Positions 15,182-21,905 of a stretch of 34,538 nt of DNA are shown here, piece after piece. The position numbers were made by a program, and so were the translations under genes. The DNA comes from Acidobacteriota bacterium (lineage in GTDB: Bacteria; Acidobacteriota; Terriglobia; Bryobacterales; Bryobacteraceae). The notes below the pieces were generated by a model, which was given only the letters and a program-made list of their open reading frames with translations, did no database searches and was not told the origin of the DNA. The stretch is taken from contig VFZY01000046.1 in the NCBI GenBank assembly GCA_016870915.1, positions 1-34,538 on the forward strand, read 5' to 3'. The stretch's first letter is position 1; the number at the start of each line of letters is the position of its first letter.

Positions 15182-16429
15182 ATGCCACATCGAGTCGTCA
15201 TCACCGGCATCGGCGCGGTGAGCCCGAATGGCGCCGGCCGGGAAGCCTTCTGGGCCGCCACCCGCGCCGGCGTCAGCGGCATCCGCCCCATCACGGTCTT
15301 CAATCCCGAAGGCTTCGCCTGCCGTGTTGCCGGCTCCATCCCCGATTTCGATGCCGCCCGGTACATCGCCCCCAAGGACCGCCCGCACGTCTCCCGCTCC
15401 GCACCTCTCGCCATCGCCGCCGTCACCGAAGCGCTCGCTCAAGCCGGACTCGAACCCGCCCGTATGACCCGTCAGGAACTCCGCCACATCGGCGTTTCAC
15501 TGGGCTCCGGCGGCGGCGCCAATGACTTCACCGAGGAACAGTACCGGCTCTATTACACCGGCCGTCAGAAGGAATGCAGCGTCTATGTCATTCCCACCTC
15601 CACCATCGGAACCCTCGCCAGCGAGGTCTCGATGCGCTTCGGCTTCCGCGGCTATAGCCACGTCGTCTCCACCGGCTGCACCTCCTCCACCGACGCCATC
15701 GGCTATGCTTTTCGCGCCATCCGCCACGGCGAAATGCACACCATCGTCGCCGGTGGCGTCGATTCTCCGATCGCGCCTCTCATCCTGCGCGGCTTCCTTG
15801 TCATGCGCATCATGTCCACCCGCTGGAACCACGCGCCAACACGGGCCTCGCGCCCCTTCTCCCGCGATCGCGACGGTTTCGTCATCGCCGAAGGCGCCTG
15901 GTTCTTCATCCTCGAAGAACGCGAACGCGCCCTCGCCCGCGGCGCCGTTCCACTGGGTGAGATCGTGGGTTACGGCTCAACCTGCGAAGCCTATCATCGC
16001 GTGCGCCTGGAGGAATGCGGCGAGGAACCCGCCCGCGCCATCCACATCGCGCTCGAAGAGGCGAACCTCGAGCCCGATGCCATCGGCTATCTGAGCTATC
16101 ACGGCACTTCCACCGAACTGAACGACCGCATCGAATCCCGCGCCGTCCAACTCGCCTTCGGCGCTCATGCCGAGCGTCTTCCCGGGTCGGCTTTGAAGAG
16201 CATTATCGGCCACCCGCAAGGCGCTTGCGGAGCCGCCGGCGTCGCCGCCACCCTCCTCGGCATGCGCGACGGCGTGGTCCACCCCACGCTCAACCTGGAC
16301 CAGCCGGACCCCGCCTGCCCCCTCGACTACATCCCCCACCAGGCCCGCGCGCTCAGCTTCGAATACGCCGTCGCCAACTGCATCGCCTTCGGCAGCAAGA
16401 ACTCCGCCCTCGTTCTCAAGTCTTCCTGA
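15182..16429 (+). CDS. Beta-ketoacyl-ACP synthase, FabF-like (KAS II type)
   Basis: A 415-residue decarboxylating condensing enzyme. The Cys-His-His triad is complete: STGCTSSTDAIG (Cys166, with STGC where FabF usually has DTAC), YHGTSTELND (His307) and IIGHPQGACGAAG (His344). It also has the usual N-terminus RVVITGIGAVSPNG, SRPFSRDRDGFVIAEGAW, and the C-terminal NCIAFGSKNSALVLK. It should extend an acyl chain on an acyl carrier protein. No ACP, ketoreductase, dehydratase or malonyl transferase gene is nearby, so its pathway cannot be told from context. ATG 15182 matches family starts; an in-frame start at 15158 would overlap the peptidase gene. It follows the peptidase stop by 4 bases and overlaps the convergent gene by 14 bases. 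Confidence 0.87.
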   Translation: MPHRVVITGIGAVSPNGAGREAFWAATRAGVSGIRPITVFNPEGFACRVAGSIPDFDAARYIAPKDRPHVSRSAPLAIAAVTEALAQAGLEPARMTRQELRHIGVSLGSGGGANDFTEEQYRLYYTGRQKECSVYVIPTSTIGTLASEVSMRFGFRGYSHVVSTGCTSSTDAIGYAFRAIRHGEMHTIVAGGVDSPIAPLILRGFLVMRIMSTRWNHAPTRASRPFSRDRDGFVIAEGAWFFILEERERALARGAVPLGEIVGYGSTCEAYHRVRLEECGEEPARAIHIALEEANLEPDAIGYLSYHGTSTELNDRIESRAVQLAFGAHAERLPGSALKSIIGHPQGACGAAGVAATLLGMRDGVVHPTLNLDQPDPACPLDYIPHQARALSFEYAVANCIAFGSKNSALVLKSS

Positions 16430-17201
16430 CCGCCTTGCGCGTGACCACCATCGCCGACCACGCTGCGTCAATCGAACAGATCTTGTAATCAACCAGCCCC
16501 AGGGCCAGCGCCGCCTTCCGCACCACGAACTGCGACAACCCGGTCTGCGCCCGGGTCTTCGCGGTCTTCAGCTTCGGCCACGCAATCCAAAGCGGACGCC
16601 CGCCGGCGCGGGCATCTACATACGGAAGGTCCGCCAGCAGGCTCTCCTGGGACCACACAAACCACAGCCAGATGTCACACGCCCCGCGCGGGTCTTCCAT
16701 CAACCGCGCCCCCTCCGGCAGATCGCCAAGGGTCTCGGCGAAACCGTCCGGCGCCCCGATCAGCCCCACGGTCTTCTTCTCCCGAATCCCCAGCTTGGCC
16801 CACAGCGGCCTGTGCGCCCACCGCTCCATGTAGTCCGGCGGAACCACCACGTCGCGCCCGCCGCCCGCCAGCGCCTTCTTCAACGCCGCGCCCATCTTGG
16901 GCCACTCCGCATACAGAGCATCCGGCAGCGCCGCCTTCACGCGAGCCACCTTCTCCGGATCGCCGCCAGCGAACACTATCGGCACGGTCCGCGTCCGCTT
17001 GGTGCGCCGCAGCACCGTTCCAACCGCCAGTCCGTGCGCCGGCAGGCGCTCCAGGCTGATCACGACAGCCTCTGCCCCGGCTGCTTTCGCCGTAAGTCCG
17101 GCCGTCGCGAACGGATGCACCTGCACCACATGCCCGAGCGAACGCAGCCGCTCCGCGCCGGTCTCCGCCTCCTCCGGACGGGCATGAATCAGAAGAATCA
17201 T
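16416..17201 (-). CDS. Receiver-like domain fused to a DUF3052-like domain
   Basis: A 261-residue, probably cytoplasmic protein. Residues 1-110 follow a response-regulator-like alternation (ILLIHARPEEAE, AEAVVISLERLPAHG, TVPIVFAGG), but the phosphoacceptor position appears to be Ser49 and the acidic pair is missing, so phosphorylation is unlikely. Residues 134-261 match the DUF3052 pattern: KLGIREKKTVGLIGAPDGF, LGDLPEGA, RPLWIAWPKL and ALGLVDYKICSIDAAWSAM. The function of DUF3052 is unknown. Its ATG overlaps the stop of the upstream PLP-enzyme gene (ATGA, 17198-17201), so the two are translationally coupled. It overlaps the ketoacyl synthase gene convergently by 14 bases. Confidence 0.75.
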   Translation of the reverse strand: MILLIHARPEEAETGAERLRSLGHVVQVHPFATAGLTAKAAGAEAVVISLERLPAHGLAVGTVLRRTKRTRTVPIVFAGGDPEKVARVKAALPDALYAEWPKMGAALKKALAGGGRDVVVPPDYMERWAHRPLWAKLGIREKKTVGLIGAPDGFAETLGDLPEGARLMEDPRGACDIWLWFVWSQESLLADLPYVDARAGGRPLWIAWPKLKTAKTRAQTGLSQFVVRKAALALGLVDYKICSIDAAWSAMVVTRKAVRKT

Positions 17202-18319
17202 GGCTGCAGCGCCTGGTCGAGATCCGCCGCCAGATCGTCGAAATGTTCCAGCCCGATCGACATACGGATCACGTTCTGCGGCGTTGCCGTGCCAGGCCCT
17301 TCCACCGACGCCCGGTGCTCAATCAGGCTGTGTGTGCTGCCCAGGCTGGTGGCTCGCGTGAACACCCGCGCTCGCGCCACCGCGCCCATCGCTTCATCCT
17401 TGCCGCCGCGAACCCCGAATGAGAGCATTCCGCCAAACCCGCTCATCTGCCGCCGGGCGATCTCATGGCCCGGATGCGTCGGAAGCCCGGGATAGTACAC
17501 GCGCTCCACGGCCGGATGAGCCTGCAGGAATTCAGCCAGCCGCAGTGCCGTTTCGCACTGCGCCCGCACCCGGTACGGCAGCGTCTCAATGCCGCGTAGC
17601 GTCAGCCAGCAATCGAACGGCGACGGCGCCGCCCCGCCGAATTTCAGCGAGGCCCGCGCCCGCTCGAAAAGGTAGTTGTCATACCGCGTCACCAGCGATC
17701 CGCCCACCACGTCGCTGTGGCCGTTGATGTACTTGGTGGTCGAATGCATCACCATGTCGATCCCGTGATCGAGCGGCCGCTGCAGCACCGGTGTCGCGAA
17801 GGTGCCATCGCAGATCGAGATGGCCCGCGCCTCGCGCGCAATCGCCGCCACCGCGGCAAGGTCGGTGATGTTGAGCAAGGGATTTGACGGGGTCTCCACC
17901 CACACCATCCGCGTCGAGGGCCTTACCGCCGCCCGAACCGTGTCCAGATCCGTCATGTCCACGTAGCTGATCTCAACCGGCCACTTCTTATACAGCCGGC
18001 CGAGAATCTTGCGCAGTGCGTAGTAGACTTCGGCCGGCGCCAGAATGTGGTCCCCCGGTTCCATGCCCTGCACCAGTGCCGTCACCACGGCCAGGCCGGA
18101 CGCGAACACCAGGCCTTCCTTGCCGCCCTCAAGCGCCGCCAGGCACTCCTCCAGCGCGTTGCGGTTGGGATTGCCCTCGCGTGAGTAGCTGAAGCCTCGC
18201 GAGTACTCGCCATCCGCATCCCGCTCGAACGTCGTCGAAAGCGAGATGGGCTGCGCCACCGCACCCGTCGCCGGGTCGATCCGCCGGCCCGCGTGAACCG
18301 CGATCGTTTCGATCTTCAT
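17198..18319 (-). CDS. Cystathionine gamma-synthase-family PLP enzyme
   Basis: A 373-residue trans-sulfuration-type PLP enzyme (Cys/Met metabolism family). It has the early motif FSYSREGNPNRNALE, ALEGGKEGLVFASGLAV, VWVETPSNPLLNITD, Asp171 (ICDGTFATP) which should bind the PLP ring nitrogen, and Lys196 in HSTTKYINGHSDVVGG as the Schiff-base lysine. Near the C-terminus SLGSTHSLIEHRAS resembles the substrate-binding loop of the family. Exact activity (gamma-synthase, gamma-lyase or beta-lyase) cannot be told from motifs. The start is set at ATG 18319, where family N-termini begin (MKIETIAVHAG); ATG 18337 is possible. The upstream start at 18373 would overlap the divergent kinase gene. It heads a two-gene operon with the DUF3052 fusion. 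Confidence 0.85.
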   Translation of the reverse strand: MKIETIAVHAGRRIDPATGAVAQPISLSTTFERDADGEYSRGFSYSREGNPNRNALEECLAALEGGKEGLVFASGLAVVTALVQGMEPGDHILAPAEVYYALRKILGRLYKKWPVEISYVDMTDLDTVRAAVRPSTRMVWVETPSNPLLNITDLAAVAAIAREARAISICDGTFATPVLQRPLDHGIDMVMHSTTKYINGHSDVVGGSLVTRYDNYLFERARASLKFGGAAPSPFDCWLTLRGIETLPYRVRAQCETALRLAEFLQAHPAVERVYYPGLPTHPGHEIARRQMSGFGGMLSFGVRGGKDEAMGAVARARVFTRATSLGSTHSLIEHRASVEGPGTATPQNVIRMSIGLEHFDDLAADLDQALQP

Positions 18320-18362
18320 TGTTTGGCCGTGCGCCATTTCGTTAGTGTAGAAGGTACGGGGC

Positions 18363-19964
18363 ATGCAAAGCATCGGCCGCTATCAGATCCAGGGCGAACT
18401 CGGCCGCGGCGCCATGGGAGTGGTGTACCGCGCGCTCGATCCCGTGCTCAACCGCACGGTGGCCGTCAAGACCATTCACCTTGCCCAGGCTGGTCCCGAA
18501 CGCGACCGCCTGCGTGACCGCCTTCTCCGCGAGGCCCGCCTTGCCGGCGCTCTCTCCCACCCCGGCATCGTGACCATTTTCGACGTCATCGAGGAAGACG
18601 GCAATGCCTACATCTGCATGGAGTGCGTCAGCGGCCCAACCCTCGCGGATTTCCTCCAGTCCGGCCGCGCCCCCAGCCGCGAGACCGTTCTCTCCATCCT
18701 GCGTCAGACCGCCGCCGCGCTCGACTACGCCCATGCCCAAGGAATCGTCCACCGCGACATCAAGCCGGCCAACATCATGCTGCACGCGGACAGCATCGCC
18801 AAGATCACGGACTTCGGCGTAGCCAAGGCTAACACCCACTCCCTCACTCAAACCAGCGGCTCCATGATGGGCACGCCCAACTACATGCCGCCCGAACAGG
18901 TGAAGGGCGAATCCGTCGACGGCCGTGCCGATCAGTACGCCCTTGCCGTCCTGGCCTTCGAGATCCTCACCGGCGAACTGCCGTTCACGGCGGACCGCCT
19001 GCCCACACTGGTCTTCCGCATTGTCAATGAGCCTCCGGCCTCCGCCCGTCTGCTCAACCAGAGCCTGCCCGCCACCGTCGATGCCGTCCTCGCCCGCGCT
19101 CTTGCCAAGGCGCGCGAGGAGCGCTTCCCCACCTGCACCGCCTTCTTCACCGCGCTCGAGGCCGCTCTTGGCCAGAACCGCGGCTGGTACGCCATGGCCA
19201 AGGGGGCAAGCGCCAGCCTGCCCACGGCGGCGGAAGTGGCGCCGCCGCCCGCGCGCCCGTCGCCCCGCCGCAGGAGCTACGGCCGTCTGGTCTTCGCCAC
19301 CGTCATGGGATTTGCCGTGCTGAGCGGCATCGTCTGGACCACGCGAGACCGCTCATCGCAGCGCCCGGAGTTGGAGCCGCAACTCCCCCCGGTCTCCGAG
19401 CAGGACGCCAAGCCCAGCCCCGCCGGCGCCGCCGTCGAAACCCCGCCGTCCGCGCCCGAGCCGAAACCCGATGAACCCGCAACGCCCGTCACAGCCGAGC
19501 CCCGCCGCCCCGAACCACCCAAGGAAACCCCCGCGGCGCCCCAGCGTGTGCAGTTCTTCTCCAGCCCCGCCGCGGCCTCCGTCACCATCGAGGGCTCGCG
19601 GGAGCAGTGCCTCACACCCTGCACCCTCACGCTCCCGCCCGGCCGCCATCTCGCGCGCATCGCGCTCAACGGCCATCGTGAAGCCATCAAGTTCGTCGAA
19701 GTTCCGCGCGACACCTACATCACCGCGCCGCTCGTCCGGCAGACCGGCACTCTGGCGGTGAAGTCCAACCCGCCCGGCAGTCTCATCCGCGTCAACGGCC
19801 AGGAACAGGCTTCGAAAACCCCAACCATTCTCACCCTGCCGGTGGGACACTATAAGGTGGAAATCTCCAAGGAAGGATACGGAAAAGACGAGCAGGAGAT
19901 CGATATCAAGGACAGCGTCATCACCAACCTTGAGATCAACTGGCTCGTCCGCAACCCCCAATGA
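18363..19964 (+). CDS. Ser/Thr protein kinase with transmembrane helix and PEGA repeats
   Basis: A 533-residue Hanks-type kinase. The cytoplasmic catalytic domain is complete: glycine loop GRGAMGVVYRA, Lys36 in VAVK, HRDIKPANIM (His130-Arg131-Asp132), DFG at 150-152, and MGTPNYMPPEQ. One membrane helix follows at about 308-326 (VFATVMGFAVLSGIVW), then a Pro/Glu-rich linker to about 395, then two PEGA domains outside the membrane (SPAAASVTIEG...TPCTLTLPPGRH, and SNPPGSLIRVNG...TPTILTLPVGHYKVEISKEGYG). PEGA domains are thought to bind surface or peptidoglycan-associated ligands, so it is a likely transmembrane sensor kinase. GAAGG lies upstream of ATG 18363. Its TGA overlaps the ATG of the sulfite-oxidase-like gene (ATGA). 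Confidence 0.92.
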   Translation: MQSIGRYQIQGELGRGAMGVVYRALDPVLNRTVAVKTIHLAQAGPERDRLRDRLLREARLAGALSHPGIVTIFDVIEEDGNAYICMECVSGPTLADFLQSGRAPSRETVLSILRQTAAALDYAHAQGIVHRDIKPANIMLHADSIAKITDFGVAKANTHSLTQTSGSMMGTPNYMPPEQVKGESVDGRADQYALAVLAFEILTGELPFTADRLPTLVFRIVNEPPASARLLNQSLPATVDAVLARALAKAREERFPTCTAFFTALEAALGQNRGWYAMAKGASASLPTAAEVAPPPARPSPRRRSYGRLVFATVMGFAVLSGIVWTTRDRSSQRPELEPQLPPVSEQDAKPSPAGAAVETPPSAPEPKPDEPATPVTAEPRRPEPPKETPAAPQRVQFFSSPAAASVTIEGSREQCLTPCTLTLPPGRHLARIALNGHREAIKFVEVPRDTYITAPLVRQTGTLAVKSNPPGSLIRVNGQEQASKTPTILTLPVGHYKVEISKEGYGKDEQEIDIKDSVITNLEINWLVRNPQ

Positions 19965-21319
19965 CATCACGCCGGATGTTCTTCTCCACGCTGGCCGCGG
20001 CCGGCTTTGCCCCGCTGGCGGCCGAGACCGCCAAACGCGGCATGCGTGTGCTTTCCACACGGCCCGAGGATTTCGAAATGCCGATGGAGGGTTTCCTTTC
20101 CGAAGTCACCCCCATCGAGCAGTTCTTCGTCCGCAGCCACCACTACACGCCCAAGGTGGATCTGGCTTCCTGGCGGCTCGCCGTGGAAGGCGAAGTGGGC
20201 AGGACGCTCTCGCTCTCCATGGACGATCTTCGCAAGCTGCCCCGCGTGGAACTGGTGAGTGTCATTGAATGCGCGGGCAACGGGCGCTCCCTCTATGAGC
20301 CGTCGATCATCGGCCTGCAATGGGAACACGGCGGCGTCGGCAATGGACGCTGGGCCGGCGTGCGTCTGGCCGATGTGCTGAAGCAGGCGGGTCTCAAGCC
20401 CACCGCGCGCCACATCCTCTTCGACGGCGCGGATGTGCCCGTGGGCACCATGCCCAAGTTCCAGCGCACCGTGCCCACCGCCAAGGCTTTGCATCCCGAT
20501 ACACTGCTGGCCTATGAGATGAACGGCCAGGCGCTTCCGGTCTCGCACGGCTTCCCTTTGCGGCTGGCGGTGCCCGGCTGGGGCGGCGACTGCTGGACCA
20601 AGTGGGTCACCCGCATCCAGGCGCTCGACCGTGACTTCGAAGGCTTTTTCATGGCCACCGGCTACCGTCACCCCGGCAAGGCGGTGGTGCCCGGCACAGC
20701 GGTTGACCCGAAGCTGATGAAGCCCGTCGAGAGCCTGCACATCAAGTCCGTCATCGCGGCACCGCTCGAAGGCGCGGTGCTCGGAACCGGACCGGTGACC
20801 ATCTCGGGCGCGGCATGGAGTGGTGATTCCCCGGTGGCCTCCGTTGAGGTGTCAACCGACCGCGGCCGGACGTGGAAGCCAGCCCGTCTTTCAGCAGCGC
20901 TTTCCCGCTACAGTTGGCGCACCTTCCAACTCGCCTGGACGCCGCCGGAACAGGGCCACTATGTCCTGATGGCCCGTGCCCGGGACGCCGCCGGTAACAC
21001 ACAGCCGTTCGCGCCGGAATGGAACCCCTCCGGCTATCTCTGGAACGTGGTGCACCAGGTGCTGGTGGAAGTGGCCGCCGCCGCGTCCGCGCCGAAAGCA
21101 CCCGCCGCACCGGCCACCGGTACGCCCAATGCCCGCTACAAGGCGGCCTGCATCGGCTGCCACGAAGAGGATGTCATCGCCCAGCAGCGCCTCACCCGCG
21201 CGCAGTGGGACCGCGAACTCACCAAGATGAAAAACTGGGGCGCGAGCGTCCCCGATGACGCCCGCAACGAACTGCTGGACTACCTGACCAGCCGCTTCGG
21301 CTACCGCCCGCGCCGTTAG
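19961..21319 (+). CDS. Sulfite oxidase-like molybdopterin enzyme fused to a cytochrome c motif
   Basis: A 452-residue exported protein. A twin-Arg-containing N-terminus (TSRRMFFSTLAAAGFAPLAA) suggests Tat export with bound cofactor. Residues about 45-250 are the oxidoreductase molybdopterin-binding domain: EQFFVRSHHYTP, ECAGNGRS with Cys104 as molybdenum ligand, WGGDCWTKWV. Residues about 255-375 are a Mo-co dimerisation-like beta-sandwich (ISGAAWSGDSPVASVEVSTDRG, DAAGNTQP). After an Ala/Pro linker, ACIGCH (397-401) and a short helical tail (LTRAQWDRELTKMKNWGA, NELLDYLTSRFG) look like a small c-type cytochrome. In classic SorAB the cytochrome is a separate subunit; here the two appear fused. 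Substrate is probably sulfite or a similar compound, unproven. It starts within the kinase stop codon and overlaps the DinB-like gene by 4 bases. Confidence 0.85.
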   Translation: MTSRRMFFSTLAAAGFAPLAAETAKRGMRVLSTRPEDFEMPMEGFLSEVTPIEQFFVRSHHYTPKVDLASWRLAVEGEVGRTLSLSMDDLRKLPRVELVSVIECAGNGRSLYEPSIIGLQWEHGGVGNGRWAGVRLADVLKQAGLKPTARHILFDGADVPVGTMPKFQRTVPTAKALHPDTLLAYEMNGQALPVSHGFPLRLAVPGWGGDCWTKWVTRIQALDRDFEGFFMATGYRHPGKAVVPGTAVDPKLMKPVESLHIKSVIAAPLEGAVLGTGPVTISGAAWSGDSPVASVEVSTDRGRTWKPARLSAALSRYSWRTFQLAWTPPEQGHYVLMARARDAAGNTQPFAPEWNPSGYLWNVVHQVLVEVAAAASAPKAPAAPATGTPNARYKAACIGCHEEDVIAQQRLTRAQWDRELTKMKNWGASVPDDARNELLDYLTSRFGYRPRR

Positions 21320-21834
21320 CGCCGCGGTTCGCTGGATGGTGGCACCACGCCCTTGATGCGCATGTACGTCACCAGGTTGCCGTAGTGCTCAAACGTGTGG
21401 CTGGTGTTGAACGACAGGACGTTCAGCCGGGTCCGCTCGCCGCCAAAGAATTTCACGATGCCGGCCGCGTTGGCATCGGTGGTCTCGGCGTAGACCTTGT
21501 CGCAGTAGGCGAAGGCATCCTTCAACGCCTGCACCAGATCCGCCTTGGACGACTTGCTTTTCTCAATCCCCGGCGCCGGGTTCTTCTCCGCCGAAGCCCC
21601 CGCGCAAAACGCATACTGCGCATCGGCGATGTGGCCCAGCAAATGAGCGAACGAGCGCACCTCCGGCGCCGGCTTGAACCCGTAATGCTCCTCGTCCATC
21701 TTCTCCGCCGACCGCACCACCACGTTCTTCATCTGGTTCTGCAGCGCCTGCGCGCCGCCTCCCAGCGTCTTCAGATCCGGCGCCTGCGCCATCAAGCCCA
21801 CGGCGCTGAACGCCGCCATTGCGAGTGTCCTCAT
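21316..21834 (-). CDS. DinB-like four-helix protein with a signal peptide
   Basis: A 172-residue DinB/YfiT-superfamily protein. A signal peptide (MRTLAMAAFSAVGLMAQ) precedes helices with the family pattern: MDEEHYGFKPAPEVRSFAHLLGHIADAQYAFC, then FNTSHTFEHYGNLVTYMRIKGVVPPSS. His residues in HLLGHIAD and in SHTFEHYG sit where DinB-fold proteins hold a metal. The fold is often used by thiol-dependent transferases, but no substrate can be assigned. The start at 21834 is fixed by a good GAGGTGA five bases upstream; the in-frame start at 21927 is rejected. It is convergent with the sulfite-oxidase-like gene and divergent from the RND operon. Confidence 0.82.
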   Translation of the reverse strand: MRTLAMAAFSAVGLMAQAPDLKTLGGGAQALQNQMKNVVVRSAEKMDEEHYGFKPAPEVRSFAHLLGHIADAQYAFCAGASAEKNPAPGIEKSKSSKADLVQALKDAFAYCDKVYAETTDANAAGIVKFFGGERTRLNVLSFNTSHTFEHYGNLVTYMRIKGVVPPSSEPRR

Positions 21835-21839
21835 GATCG

Positions 21840-21846
21840 TCACCTC
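21840..21846 (-). promoter_or_regulatory. Ribosome-binding site that fixes the DinB-like start
   Basis: On the minus strand GAGGTGA lies five bases before the ATG at 21834. It is among the best ribosome-binding sites in the window and decides for the shorter protein beginning with a signal peptide. Confidence 0.7.
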
Positions 21847-21905
21847 GCCCTTATTAGAGCACGGCCGCTTTCGGTGCTGTGCGGGGTAAACTTGATGTAA
21901 CCCTG

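Noticed and set aside
13039-16429. Biosynthetic gene cluster built around the ketoacyl synthase
   Set aside because: There is no carrier protein, reductase, dehydratase or tailoring enzyme nearby. One condensing enzyme does not make a cluster.
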